This document shows, in pieces, positions 1 to 8,865 of a stretch of 64,000 nucleotides of DNA. The DNA comes from Thermomicrobium sp. CFH 73360. GTDB taxonomy: Bacteria; Chloroflexota; Chloroflexia; Thermomicrobiales; Thermomicrobiaceae. A program made the position numbers and the translations under genes. Positions within the stretch are counted from its first letter, which is position 1, and each line of letters opens with the position of its first letter. Location of the stretch: contig NZ_JAMSLS010000004.1 in NCBI RefSeq assembly GCF_023806465.1, forward strand, positions 12,498 to 76,497, written 5' to 3'. The notes beneath the pieces were generated by a model that was not told where the DNA came from, made no database searches, and saw only the letters and a program-made list of their open reading frames with translations.

Positions 1-81
1 CCGTGCGAACCCCTCCGAGACGACTTGAATCGTTCCTGCTTTCCCGAGATTGGGAACGTCGCGGAGCAGAATGACCTTCAT
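1..81 (-). CDS. rplI: 50S ribosomal protein L9, N-terminal part (runs off the window)
   Basis: The 27 visible codons read MKVILLRDVPNLGKAG followed by TIQVVSEGFAR. This matches the start of bacterial L9, which begins MKVI-L-DV--LGK-G and ends its first strand region with the G-[FY]-AR motif. L9 binds domain V of 23S rRNA at the base of the L1 stalk. The ATG at 81-79 is preceded by a GGGGAGAAGCG ribosome-binding site. The C-terminal domain lies outside the window, so integrity cannot be judged. A sigma-70-like promoter is proposed about 70 bases upstream. Confidence 0.88.
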   Translation of the reverse strand, partial: MKVILLRDVPNLGKAGTIQVVSEGFAR

Positions 82-150
82 CGCTTCTCCCCTGTGTCTC
101 GATTCCAATCACGTGGGTGTCCGTACACCCAGTGTATCACGTCGTCGTCA

Positions 151-180
151 ACTATACCGAGCGGCGCACGGTCATCGCAA
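151..180 (-). promoter_or_regulatory. Candidate sigma-70 promoter for rplI
   Basis: Read on the minus strand, TTGCGA (180-175) is followed after 18 bases by TATAGT (156-151). Transcription would begin near 144, leaving a leader of roughly 60 bases before the rplI ATG. The -35 and -10 matches are partial (four and five of six), so this is a motif-level call only. Confidence 0.4.
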
Positions 181-649
181 TTTTGACGCACCGGCACAGG
201 TACTGCCTCAGTACCGAACTGTGCTTTTCTGAACGCGAAGGGCGGCTCCATGCGAGGGGTTGCGGCGAGGGTGATTGTCGGTGCAGGAAAAGGGCGTTCT
301 GGTACAGAGAGTGTATGCAGACCGGCAATTGTCTCAACGGCGTGGATCAGCTCCCTCATCGGTCGGAACGGCGAGCGTCGCTCCTACCGGTGCTGGTGTG
401 CAATGGTGGAGTTACCGTCGAGATTTCGTTTTTTCACCTTCTTTTTCCTACAACAGCGCGCGTGGCGAGTGAGAACCGGGACAGAGGGGCACGATCAACT
501 CAGACAAGCAGTGTGTAGGCAGATCGGCTGACCGCGGTTTGGAATCCGATGAGTTGACAGGTGTAGGAGGGACTGGTAGGATGGGCGACCACAGGTTACA
601 AAGGGCGGTGCGGCGGCGTTCGGAAAGGAGGAGAGTCATCGCGAGCACG
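181..649. other. Intergenic stretch, no gene recognised
   Basis: About 470 bases separate the rplI promoter region from the DUF4258-like reading frame. Several open frames cross it on both strands, but none has a convincing ribosome-binding site, a recognisable protein motif or a natural start. No terminator-like hairpin with a T-tract or long repeat is evident. An AGGAGG-like stretch at 626-631 lies 18 bases before the ATG at 650, which is too far for a typical start. Confidence 0.4.
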
Positions 650-950
650 ATGCTTCGACTCACTGAGCACGCCCAGCGGCGGTGTGCTGAACGTGCGATT
701 CGCCGTGAATACCTGGAATTTGCCGTGACACACGGGCGCTTCTATCAAGGCCCGGGCTGCTTCGTAGTATTTTTTCGGTAGACACGAGGTCGCTAGGTAT
801 CGCCGTTTAGGAAGTTGGGTCGAGCATCTTCATGGACTCGTGATTGTCCTGGACCGCGATGGAACTCGGGTCCTCACCTCGTTCAAGAACCGGCGAGGAC
901 CGCGACGCGCCGGACGAAAGCGAGACTCGCTGCTCGACGAGGCTGCCTGA
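650..950 (+). pseudogene. DUF4258-like small protein gene with a frame break in a T6 run
   Basis: The first frame, from ATG 650, gives MLRLTEHAQRRCAERAIRRE and continues to a stop at 779-781. The opening pattern (hydrophobic, then HAxxRxxERxI) is that of the DUF4258 family of small proteins often linked to toxin-like or prophage-like genes. If the frame shifts by one base in the run of six T at 770-775, reading continues as FFGRHEVARYRRLGSWVEHL, then a valine-rich strand (GLVIVLDRDGTRVLTSF), to TGA 948-950. That makes about 99 residues and completes the family's expected C-terminal beta strands. The split could be a decayed gene, a sequencing error in a homopolymer, or slippage expression. 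Function is unknown. It converges on rlmB. Confidence 0.5.
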
Positions 951-986
951 TTCGATCGCCTTGAGGATGGGAAGCTGCACCGCCCT

Positions 987-1760
987 TTACCCTGTGCGTC
1001 TTTCTTCGCCGGACAATAGCCGTCGCACGACCTCGTACAGAGCGATCGAGCCTGCGACTGCTGCATTGAGCGAAGTGATACGTCCGAACATCGGAATGAC
1101 GACTTGGACATCTGCCCGACGGACGAGAATCGGCGAAAGCCCACGTCCTTCTGAACCGACCAAGAGCACGAGCGGCGTTGGAAGGGGTGCGACAAAGAGT
1201 GACTGCGCGGCTGCACCGGGCTCCAGGGCGATGATCCAGTAGCCTCGTTCGCGGAGTTCATCGACGGTGCGAGCCAGATTCGTGACCAGGGCAATTTGAA
1301 GGTGCTCAACGGCGCCCGCAGAGGCGTTGACAACTGCAGGTGTTATACCCGCTGCTCGCCGTTCCGGCAGTACTACGCCGCGCACTCCAACAGCCTCTGC
1401 AGTTCGGAGCAGTGTTGCGACGTTCTGTGGGTCCTCTAAATGATCGAGCACAAGCACGATACTCTCTGGGGAGGGATCAGCGAGGGCATTGAGGTCGACA
1501 TATGGATAAGGGCTCGTCTCGAGGACAACACCTTGGTGATTGACGGAACCGACCATCCGATCTAATTGGTCACGTGGGACAATGCTGACCGGAAGTCTGC
1601 TTTCGCGTGCGGCTTGAATGATCGCTGCCACACGGGCATGTTCTTCAATCCCTGCAGCCGCATAGAGGCGTCGATGACGGCGCCGACCGCGCAGTGCTTC
1701 GCTGACAGCATTGCGTCCGTAGAGATACTCGCTGATTCGACCACGCTGCAGCGACCTCAT
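987..1760 (-). CDS. rlmB: 23S rRNA 2'-O-ribose methyltransferase, RlmB/TrmH (SpoU) family
   Basis: This protein uses S-adenosylmethionine to methylate a ribose 2'-hydroxyl, in RlmB normally G2251 of 23S rRNA. An N-terminal substrate-binding domain starts with a YGRNAVSEAL motif (residues about 15-24), typical of RlmB. The C-terminal SPOUT knot shows LDHLEDPQNVATLLRTAEA (motif 1), LLVGSEGRGLS (motif 2) and IPMFGRITSLNAAVAGSIALYE (motif 3, as I-P-M-----SLN-AVA). The length of 257 residues is normal. The start is taken at ATG 1760, which overlaps the cysS stop as ATGA and suggests translational coupling; a GTG six bases upstream is also open. The cysS-rlmB pairing is common in bacteria. A tRNA-modifying TrmH relative cannot be fully excluded. 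Confidence 0.88.
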   Translation of the reverse strand: MRSLQRGRISEYLYGRNAVSEALRGRRRHRRLYAAAGIEEHARVAAIIQAARESRLPVSIVPRDQLDRMVGSVNHQGVVLETSPYPYVDLNALADPSPESIVLVLDHLEDPQNVATLLRTAEAVGVRGVVLPERRAAGITPAVVNASAGAVEHLQIALVTNLARTVDELRERGYWIIALEPGAAAQSLFVAPLPTPLVLLVGSEGRGLSPILVRRADVQVVIPMFGRITSLNAAVAGSIALYEVVRRLLSGEERRTG

Positions 1761-3154
1761 GCCCACCGCCAGGTGGTACCGGATGGCGTATCCTCGACGA
1801 TGACACCGAGGTCACCCAATCGTCCGCGAATGAGGTCAGCTAACTCCCAGTTCCGTTCGGCACGGAGACGTGCACGAACTTCGAGGAGGAGTTCAATGAA
1901 CGGTTCAGCGGCGCGTTGCTCCGTTCCTCCCTCATCGAAGCGAAAGCCGAGAACCGTTGTCAGTTCAAGCAACGTGGCCTGTGCATACCGAAGAGCAGCG
2001 GCTGGCTCCCCCGCGGCCCGCGCACGATTAATCGCTCGAGCGAGCTCGAAGAGGCGTGCTAAGGCTACCGGGGTATTGAAGTCATCATCCATCGCCTCGC
2101 GGAAGCTGTGGCGGGTGCTGTCGGCGAGTGCTGCCAGGTCGTGTTCGGGCCGAGGAGGAACGGTATCGATCTCTGCGCCGCGTACGGCTTGACGGAGACG
2201 ATCAAAACCGCGCGACGCAGCCGCAAAAGCTTCCTCCGTGAAGGTGAGAGGACTTCGGTAGTGCGAACTCAGTACGAGGAGGCGGAAAGGTCCAGCTCCG
2301 TTGCGTTCCAGCAGCTCGCGGATCGTGATGAGATTGCCAATCGATTTGCTCATTTTCTCCCCACCGAGCTGCAGAAGACCGTTGTGCAGCCAGTAACGGA
2401 CAAACGGCTTTTTGCCGATGAAAGCCTCGGACTGTGCAATCTCGTTCTCGTGGTGGGGGAAGATCAGGTCGGCTCCACCGCCGTGGATATCAATTTGCTC
2501 TCCGAGGTGCCGATAGATCATTGCGCTGCACTCGATATGCCAACCAGGACGGCCGGGCCCCCAGGGGCTGTCCCAAGCTGGTTCCCCGGGTTTCGCAGCC
2601 TTCCAGAGGGCGAAGTCCATCGGGTGCTCCTTGCGGGGGTCAATCTCGACCCGTGCACCGGCCAGCATCTCGTCGAGCGTGCGATGCGAGAGCTTGCCGT
2701 ATTCTGGGAAGGATACGACGCGATAGTACACGTCACCGTCGATGACGTAGGCATGGCCTTTCGCGATCAATCCGCGAACCATCTCGATGATCGTGGGGAT
2801 TTCCTGCGTGGCACGAGGGTAGATCGTGGCGGGTTTAATGTTCAGCGCGGCGGTTTCGTCGAGCCACGCATCGATGAGCTGTTCGGCGAGTTCGTTGGGA
2901 GGAATACCAAGCGTAGCAGCACGCTGAATGATTTTGTCATCAACATCGGTGAAATTCATCGCGAAGGTGACTCGGTACCCCAAGTATTCCAGGTAACGGC
3001 GGATCATATCGAAAACGATAGCTGACATAGCATGCCCGATGTGGGCATCCGAGTAGACGGTGGGACCGCAGACATACATCCGAACGTGGCCTGGTTCGAG
3101 AGTTTCGAAGGGCTCCTTTTCGCGAGTGAGCGTATTTGTCACACGCAATCCCAT
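1757..3154 (-). CDS. cysS: Cysteinyl-tRNA synthetase
   Basis: This class I aminoacyl-tRNA synthetase charges tRNA-Cys. The HIGH signature is present as HIGHA in the context [14 protein letters not shown] (residues about 29-42), the KMSKS loop is exact ([11 protein letters not shown]), and zinc ligands are visible as the early Cys of CGPTVY, the Cys of HIECSAM and the His-Glu of PHHENE. The C-terminal half carries the helical DALR-type anticodon domain. The length of 465 residues is typical. The ATG at 3154 was preferred over a TTG one codon upstream because AGAGAGGA lies at good distance. It is separated from the fmdB-like gene by a strong terminator, so it probably has its own promoter. Confidence 0.96.
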   Translation of the reverse strand: MGLRVTNTLTREKEPFETLEPGHVRMYVCGPTVYSDAHIGHAMSAIVFDMIRRYLEYLGYRVTFAMNFTDVDDKIIQRAATLGIPPNELAEQLIDAWLDETAALNIKPATIYPRATQEIPTIIEMVRGLIAKGHAYVIDGDVYYRVVSFPEYGKLSHRTLDEMLAGARVEIDPRKEHPMDFALWKAAKPGEPAWDSPWGPGRPGWHIECSAMIYRHLGEQIDIHGGGADLIFPHHENEIAQSEAFIGKKPFVRYWLHNGLLQLGGEKMSKSIGNLITIRELLERNGAGPFRLLVLSSHYRSPLTFTEEAFAAASRGFDRLRQAVRGAEIDTVPPRPEHDLAALADSTRHSFREAMDDDFNTPVALARLFELARAINRARAAGEPAAALRYAQATLLELTTVLGFRFDEGGTEQRAAEPFIELLLEVRARLRAERNWELADLIRGRLGDLGVIVEDTPSGTTWRWA

Positions 3155-3226
3155 CAAGGCTGTCCTCTCTCGCGTCCACCCGCTCTCTTCAGCTCATTCG
3201 AGGATACCCGAAGAGGCCGAAAGGAG

Positions 3227-3259
3227 AAAAAACGCGGGCGATTGGAACGTCGCCCGCGT
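3227..3259 (-). terminator. Rho-independent terminator after the fmdB-like gene
   Basis: On the minus strand a 10-base-pair perfect stem, ACGCGGGCGA paired with TCGCCCGCGT, has an 8-base loop and is followed by a T6 tract (3232-3227). It lies 17 bases past the fmdB-like stop and ends the polA-fmdB unit before cysS. Confidence 0.9.
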
Positions 3260-3275
3260 CCCACAGTGATCTCGC

Positions 3276-3521
3276 TCAGTCGTTCTTCGATGCGGACGAG
3301 GTCGTTTCAGACTTGGTCTCGCTCTTCCCGTTTGAGGAATTATTGCGCTTGTAATCAGTGATGTAGAAACCGGAACCCTTGAAGATGATTCCGGCCGGAT
3401 AGAGTAATCGCCGAACTAAATTCCCACATTCTGGACAAGACGCCACTGGTTCATCGGAGAAACGTTGCTTTATTTCAAATCGGTGGCCACAACTCGTGCA
3501 CTCATACTCGTAGATCGGCAT
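3276..3521 (-). CDS. FmdB-family zinc-ribbon protein
   Basis: This 81-residue protein opens with MPIYEYECTSCGHRFE, the signature of the FmdB (CxxC_CxxC_SSSS) putative regulatory family. It has two CxxC pairs (CTSC at 9-12, CPEC at 34-37) that would form one zinc ribbon. It then shows the family's conserved hydrophobic segment with GSGFYITDY, and ends in a serine/asparagine/lysine-rich tail. The tail is poorly conserved in the family and looks disordered. The precise function of FmdB proteins is not settled; a role in transcription or RNA metabolism has been suggested. The gene lies 76 bases downstream of polA on the same strand and is followed by a strong terminator. Confidence 0.85.
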   Translation of the reverse strand: MPIYEYECTSCGHRFEIKQRFSDEPVASCPECGNLVRRLLYPAGIIFKGSGFYITDYKRNNSSNGKSETKSETTSSASKND

Positions 3522-3597
3522 CGACCACCCCTCCTGTGCGAACCGTCGTCAATTATCCGGGCGGAATTGTAGTCGATCTTCTGAGGTTGAGCAAGTT

Positions 3598-6351
3598 CTA
3601 GTGGGAGAGTTTTACACGGATCGGCTCAAGGTCGGCCCAGTTTGGTCCGGCCTTCGCTTCCACCTCGAGCGGAACCGTCAAAGCGACGACACTACTCATC
3701 AAGGATGTGACGAGTTCAGCTACCGAAGTCAACTCCGATTCGGGAACTTCCAAAACGAGTTCGTCGTGTACTTGGAGGAGCATGCGGGCGCGGAAGTGGC
3801 GCTCGGCAAGCGCTCGGTGGACACGGATCATTGCCAACTTCATGATATCGGCAGCAGTGCCCTGCAACGGCATATTGACAGCCATCCGCTCGGCTGCCTG
3901 ACGGCGAGCGGGGTTGGAGGAATTGATCTCAGGAATGTAGCGGCGACGGCCGAAGAGCGTTTCAACGTAGCCCATTTCTGCCGCACGTCGCTTGGTCTCC
4001 TCAAGGTATCGTGCGACACCAGGAAAGCGGCGAAAGTAGGCATCGATGAACCGTTGGGCTTCTTGCCTACTCATGCCGGTATCGCGGGCGAGTCCATACG
4101 CCTGCATACCGTACATAATTCCGAAGTTGACCACCTTCGCGATGCGGCGCATCTCTGGCGTGACTGCATCGAGGGGGACACCGAAGACTTCAGATGCCGT
4201 GGCAGCGTGAATGTCCTTCCCTTCAGCGAAAGCGCGAAGAAGCGCAGGATCTTGGCTGAAATGGGCCATCAGCCGCAGCTCAATCTGCGAGTAATCAGCA
4301 GAGAGAAGGAGAATCGGCTCGTCGGCAATGCGGTAACCCGGACGATTGTCGGCAACAAACGCGCGGCGGACCGCAAGACCCAGTTCGCCACGGACAGGTA
4401 TGTTCTGAAGGTTCGGGTCGGAGGAACTCAGTCGCCCGGTTGCTGCGACTGTTTGATGAAAAATGGTGTGTACGCGTCCAGTTTCAGGATGCACTTGGCG
4501 TGGTAGCGCATCGACGTATGTGGACTTGAGTTTCAAGAGTTGGCGATACTCAAGGATTGCGTCGACGATCGGGTGGGCGTCGCGGAGGTTCTCCAAGACC
4601 TCCTGTGAAACGGAGTAGCCGGTCTTGGTCCGTTTCCCACGGGGAAGGCGAAGTTCCTCGAAGAGGATTTCGCTCAACTGTTGAGGCGAGTTGATATTAA
4701 AAGGATGACCAGCAAGGTTGTAAATGCGGCGTTCGAGCGTCCGGAGCTGACTATCCAGCTCAGTCGAAAGGCGCTGCAAATAGGAGACGTCGATTGCAAT
4801 ACCCGCACGCTCCATGTCAATGAGCACGTCAATGAGGGGAAGCTCAATATCACGAAAGAGGCGCATCTGGTTCTGTGCTTCGAGTTGCGGACGCAGGACA
4901 TCGACCAGCCGATAGGTCGCCTCGACATCAGCGCAAGCATACGCAGTGACACGGGCGATCTCGGCACGGTCCATTGTGAGCTGCTTCTTCCCGCGTCCAA
5001 TAAGTTCAGTGATGGCTTCCATCTCCCAACCGAGCTTGGTGAAGGCGAGTTCTTTGAGTCCCACTGCGTTCTCGCCGAGTAGGTACGCAGCGATCATCGT
5101 GTCAAAATCGATGCGTGGCCGGGGAAAGCCCGCTCGTTCCAGAACAAGGGCATCGTACTTGCCGTTGTGCGTGTACCGTTGCACGCGTTCTGTCTGGAAA
5201 AAGTGGGCGAGAGCGCGCGCGACTGCATCTCGTCGGAGTTGCACATCCCCGGTGGTATGGCCCAGCGGAATGTAGTAGCTCCGAACTGGACTCGTTGCAA
5301 TGGCGAGGCCCACGAGCTCGGCATACATTGGGTGCAAGGCAGTCGTCTCGACATCAAGTGCGAATGCGGGGGATTGTTCGAGTTCGCGAACGAGTTCCTC
5401 GAGCTCCTCCTCAGTGAGAATGGCGCGTCGCTGCGACGGAATCGGTTTGCTCAAAGTAACCGGTTTCCGCGGTTGGGGTAGGCGCGGCACAAGGCTGCGG
5501 AACTCCAACTCGCGAAAGAGGGCGAGCACCTCGTCACGGTCGAAATACCCGAACTGTGCCCGGTCAAGATCAAGTTCGACCTCCGCGTCTCGCACAATGC
5601 TGGCGAGCTGTCGGCTGGTCAACACGGTCTCTCGTGCCGTACGCAAGGCCTCGCGAATTCGGGGCGGATCGATCTCATCCAGCCGCTCTAACATCGCTTC
5701 AAGCGAGGGGAACTGTTGGATGAGCCGTGTCGCCGTTTTCTCGCCAATTCCTGGAACTCCGGGAATATTGTCAGAAGGATCCCCGACGAGAGCTTTGAAT
5801 TCCGGCAAGCGTTCCGGCGGGAAGCCGTAGCGGTCGAGCACGGCTTGACGATCGTAGACGCGATACTCGCCGAAGCGTTGACGACCTGGGAGGATGACCC
5901 GCACGTGGTCATCGACGAGCTGAAGCAGATCGGTGTCACCGGTGACTACCAAAACTTCAAGCTCACGCTCGATCGCTTGCTTTGCCAACGTTCCGATGAG
6001 ATCATCCGCCTCGTATCCCTCACGGACAACGATCGGAATCCGGAACGCAGCGAGGAGTTGGCGGATTCGCTCGAGCTGATGGCGGAGGTCATCGGGGGTT
6101 TCCGGTCGATGGGCCTTGTATTGCTCGTATAGCTCATGTCGAAAACTTTTCCCACTGTCGAAACAGACAATGACGTAGTCTGGTTCGAAATCGTTCAAAA
6201 CTTCGAGCAGCATGCTGGTAAAACCGAAAACAACGGCAGTCGGCTCACCACTGCTCGTGGCTAAGGTCGGAGGGAGGGCATGATAGGCACGATAAGCAAG
6301 ACCATGACCGTCGACCAAAACAAGACGCGGGCGAGTGGATCGGCTCGGCAT
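3598..6351 (-). CDS. polA: DNA polymerase I with an apparently intact proofreading domain
   Basis: The protein has 917 residues in three domains. The 5'-3' nuclease (about 1-290) carries the clustered Asp residues (DGHGLAYRAYH, CFDSGKSFRHELY, EADDLIG, GDTDLLQLV). The DnaQ-like 3'-5' exonuclease (about 310-490) keeps all ligands: D333 and E335 (ALDVETTAL), N397 and D400 (THNGKYDAL), Y471 and D475 (YACADVEATY). The polymerase (about 500-917) has motif A with D686 (SADYSQIELR), motif B (RRIAKVVNFGIMYG, with Phe at position 743) and motif C with H862-D863-E864 (VHDELVLEV). Unlike Taq polymerase, proofreading residues are conserved. Roles are Okazaki-fragment processing and repair. An AAGGAGAGG site precedes the ATG. 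Confidence 0.97.
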   Translation of the reverse strand: MPSRSTRPRLVLVDGHGLAYRAYHALPPTLATSSGEPTAVVFGFTSMLLEVLNDFEPDYVIVCFDSGKSFRHELYEQYKAHRPETPDDLRHQLERIRQLLAAFRIPIVVREGYEADDLIGTLAKQAIERELEVLVVTGDTDLLQLVDDHVRVILPGRQRFGEYRVYDRQAVLDRYGFPPERLPEFKALVGDPSDNIPGVPGIGEKTATRLIQQFPSLEAMLERLDEIDPPRIREALRTARETVLTSRQLASIVRDAEVELDLDRAQFGYFDRDEVLALFRELEFRSLVPRLPQPRKPVTLSKPIPSQRRAILTEEELEELVRELEQSPAFALDVETTALHPMYAELVGLAIATSPVRSYYIPLGHTTGDVQLRRDAVARALAHFFQTERVQRYTHNGKYDALVLERAGFPRPRIDFDTMIAAYLLGENAVGLKELAFTKLGWEMEAITELIGRGKKQLTMDRAEIARVTAYACADVEATYRLVDVLRPQLEAQNQMRLFRDIELPLIDVLIDMERAGIAIDVSYLQRLSTELDSQLRTLERRIYNLAGHPFNINSPQQLSEILFEELRLPRGKRTKTGYSVSQEVLENLRDAHPIVDAILEYRQLLKLKSTYVDALPRQVHPETGRVHTIFHQTVAATGRLSSSDPNLQNIPVRGELGLAVRRAFVADNRPGYRIADEPILLLSADYSQIELRLMAHFSQDPALLRAFAEGKDIHAATASEVFGVPLDAVTPEMRRIAKVVNFGIMYGMQAYGLARDTGMSRQEAQRFIDAYFRRFPGVARYLEETKRRAAEMGYVETLFGRRRYIPEINSSNPARRQAAERMAVNMPLQGTAADIMKLAMIRVHRALAERHFRARMLLQVHDELVLEVPESELTSVAELVTSLMSSVVALTVPLEVEAKAGPNWADLEPIRVKLSH

Positions 6352-6468
6352 AGCGTCCTCTCCTTATTGCGGCGATTATAGAACGGTAAGGTCGCGTTGT
6401 CTCAGAGAACTCTCAGGGAGGCTGGGTAGTCTCAAGGGTGGGGGTTGGCACATGGTCCAGCTGACAGT

Positions 6469-6477
6469 TGCTATAAT
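6469..6477 (+). promoter_or_regulatory. Extended -10 promoter of the MoxR operon
   Basis: TGCTATAAT at 6469-6477 combines a perfect TATAAT (6472-6477) with the TG of an extended -10 element. No good -35 lies at 16-18 bases; TTGGCA at 6445-6450 is 21 bases upstream. Transcription from here would leave a leader of about 110 bases before the ATG at 6593. It sits in the 240-base gap between divergent polA and moxR. Confidence 0.6.
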
Positions 6478-6592
6478 ACGCGTGCTTCCGTGGGCTGGCG
6501 GAGTGGGGCGCACGACATTTCGATGCACGGACAGTGGTTCCTACCGCTTCACAACCATCAGAGGCCTGACCGGACGTTAGGACGGGACAATC

Positions 6593-7603
6593 ATGACGAC
6601 GGTGCAAATGGTACAGATGTTTGCGGAGCGAATCGCGGAGAATGTCGAACGCGTGATCGTTGGGAAGAGCCGTGAAGTTCGGATGGTACTCGTCGCTCTG
6701 CTCTGCCGGGGCCACGTGCTGATTGAGGACGTCCCCGGGGTGGGCAAAACGGTACTCGCGAAGGCGATCGCGCGGAGTATCGGCTCAACATTCAAACGGA
6801 TTCAGTTCACGCCAGATCTCCTGCCATCGGATATCACAGGTGTGAATGTGTTCAACCAACAGACGGGACGCTTTGAATATCGCCCAGGGCCGGTCGTCGC
6901 GCACATCGTCTTGGCTGATGAGATCAACCGTGCCACGCCGAAGACTCAGTCGGCCTTGCTCGAGGCGATGGAAGAAGGACAGGTGACGGTGGATGGGGCG
7001 ACCCATCCGTTACCGGATCCCTTCGTCGTGTTGGCGACGGAGAATCCGATCGAGTATGAGGGCACTTTCCCCCTTCCCGAAGCGCAACTGGACCGCTTTT
7101 TGATTCGGATCTCCTTGGGATATCCAAGCCGACGTGGAGAAATCGAAATGTTGAGTCGCCAGCACTACGAGCACCCACTCGAGCGACTTGGGCAGGTTGC
7201 AACCCTCGACGAGCTGCGCGCTGCGCAGGAGCAGATTCGACACGTGTACGTGGACGATCTACTCAAGGAGTACATTGTCTCGCTTGTCGAGGCGACGCGG
7301 CGACACGAGGACGTCTACCTTGGGGCTGGTCCGCGAGGGTCACTCGCACTCTACAACGCCTCCCGCGCCTGGGCAGCAATGCAGGGGCGCGACTATGTTA
7401 TCCCTGACGATGTGAAGGAACTCGCTGAACCAACGCTTGCGCACCGCATCATTGTGAATCCAGCTGCCCGGATGCGGAACGTCGATGCCCGAGCGATCGT
7501 CCGTGAGGTGCTTGGTGTTGTGCCGGTTCCCGGCGCACGGCCGCTCGGCGGGGCTAGTGCTGAATCGACGACGCGCCGACGCTTACCGTTCGGTGGATCA
7601 TGA
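6593..7603 (+). CDS. MoxR-family AAA+ ATPase
   Basis: A 336-residue AAA+ ATPase. Walker A is [10 protein letters not shown] in [10 protein letters not shown] (about 45-55), Walker B with the family signature is [20 protein letters not shown] (about 107-126), and sensor and arginine-finger segments follow ([22 protein letters not shown]). Together with the winged C-terminal lid these define the MoxR subgroup, whose members act as chaperones that mature or activate partner proteins, commonly containing VWA or DUF58 domains. The stop overlaps the start of the DUF58 gene (ATGA), and a transglutaminase membrane protein follows. This three-gene arrangement is recurrent in bacteria and supports a shared envelope-related function. 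Confidence 0.93.
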   Translation: MTTVQMVQMFAERIAENVERVIVGKSREVRMVLVALLCRGHVLIEDVPGVGKTVLAKAIARSIGSTFKRIQFTPDLLPSDITGVNVFNQQTGRFEYRPGPVVAHIVLADEINRATPKTQSALLEAMEEGQVTVDGATHPLPDPFVVLATENPIEYEGTFPLPEAQLDRFLIRISLGYPSRRGEIEMLSRQHYEHPLERLGQVATLDELRAAQEQIRHVYVDDLLKEYIVSLVEATRRHEDVYLGAGPRGSLALYNASRAWAAMQGRDYVIPDDVKELAEPTLAHRIIVNPAARMRNVDARAIVREVLGVVPVPGARPLGGASAESTTRRRLPFGGS

Positions 7604-8856
7604 TGGGTTGGATACGAGTCGCAGTACTCGCCGGTGTCATTGTCTTCCTGTCACAACTGAATCGGTGGGTTGTATTCGATAAGCTCTTCTTTGTTCTCCT
7701 CGGCCTGCTCGTCCTCGCCTTCGCCTGGAGTCGGGCAGCGCTTTCTGGTCTGGTTGTCACCCGGCGGACAGCGAGCGACCGCGCGCATGTGGGAGACCTC
7801 CTGATCGAGCAGGTTGAACTCGAGAACCGAAGCAGGTTCAACAAGTTGTGGGTTGAAGTCATCGATTATTCGGATCTCCCCGGGCATTGTTTAAGTCGCG
7901 TCGTCAGTCTTCCCGGACATACAGTGATTCGCTGGCGGGCCAAGACCTGGTGCACCCGTCGGGGGCGGTTCCGTCTCGGACCGATGGTTCTTCGTGCCAG
8001 CGACCCGTTCGGTCTCTTTGAGCGGCGCCTCGTGATACCGGCAACACACGAACTTGTGGTGTACCCTGCCCTAGTTGATTTGACGACTGTGCGTCTGCCC
8101 GCGGGTGAATTGCCGGGCGGTAATGCACTGCAGAAGCGAACTCCAAATGTCACACCAAACGTTGCGGGTGTCCGTCAATACCAACCGGGTGACAGCTTCA
8201 ATCGGATTGCGTGGAGCGTGTCGGCACGCACCGGACAGCTGATGGTCAAAGAGTTTGAACTCGATCCGAGTACAGATGTGTGGTTGGTGCTTGATGGAGA
8301 AGGCCGACATCATGTCCGTGGTGGTGAGCGCTTGGCGGACACTGCAGCAGCAAGCAAGCCAGAGGTCTTCCTAGACTCGACGGAAGAGTACGCGGTGACG
8401 ATCACTGCCTCGCTTGCACGCTATTTTCTCGATCAAAATCGCGCAGTTGGACTGATCGCGCAGGGAGCGACCCCGGTCGTGCTGCCCGCAGATCGTGGTG
8501 CACGACATCTCCTGAAGATTCTGGAATTTCTTGCCGTTTTCCGAGCTGATGGAACGACGTCGTTACAAGCGGTTCTTCTTGGTGAACAGGCACGATTTGG
8601 TCGCCAGAGTGCGCTTATTGTGGTCACGCCATCAACCGATGAAGCGTGGGTGCGGGCGCTTGCGGAGCTCATGGCTCGTTCGATTCGCAGCCTTGCGGTT
8701 GTTGTGGAGCCGAGTACGTTCGGCGGTGAGGCCAGTTCCTTGATCGTGGTGAGTGAACTGACAGCGCTCGGCGTCCCCTTCGTACTTGTCAAGAATGGGG
8801 ATGATCTTCGTCGTGTTTTGGCGATGCCCACAGGCCTGATGGCGCCGAGTCGCTAG
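7600..8856 (+). CDS. DUF58-domain membrane-anchored protein
   Basis: The 418-residue protein has two closely spaced hydrophobic N-terminal helices (about 3-20 and 27-48). A soluble part follows with the DUF58 signature: the [20 protein letters not shown] segment (about 188-207), then [19 protein letters not shown], which resembles the first strand and metal site of a VWA fold. DUF58 proteins are the usual partners of MoxR ATPases. The start ATG at 7600 overlaps the moxR stop, and the next gene begins nine bases after the stop behind AGGAGCGCACA, so the three are almost certainly one operon. The biochemical role is unknown. Confidence 0.88.
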   Translation: MMGWIRVAVLAGVIVFLSQLNRWVVFDKLFFVLLGLLVLAFAWSRAALSGLVVTRRTASDRAHVGDLLIEQVELENRSRFNKLWVEVIDYSDLPGHCLSRVVSLPGHTVIRWRAKTWCTRRGRFRLGPMVLRASDPFGLFERRLVIPATHELVVYPALVDLTTVRLPAGELPGGNALQKRTPNVTPNVAGVRQYQPGDSFNRIAWSVSARTGQLMVKEFELDPSTDVWLVLDGEGRHHVRGGERLADTAAASKPEVFLDSTEEYAVTITASLARYFLDQNRAVGLIAQGATPVVLPADRGARHLLKILEFLAVFRADGTTSLQAVLLGEQARFGRQSALIVVTPSTDEAWVRALAELMARSIRSLAVVVEPSTFGGEASSLIVVSELTALGVPFVLVKNGDDLRRVLAMPTGLMAPSR

Positions 8857-8865
8857 GAGCGCACA

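Noticed and set aside
117-518. A 133-codon open frame, and overlapping frames, upstream of the DUF4258-like gene
   Set aside because: No ribosome-binding site, odd composition (Cys- and Arg-rich) and no recognisable motif. It overlaps the rplI promoter region.
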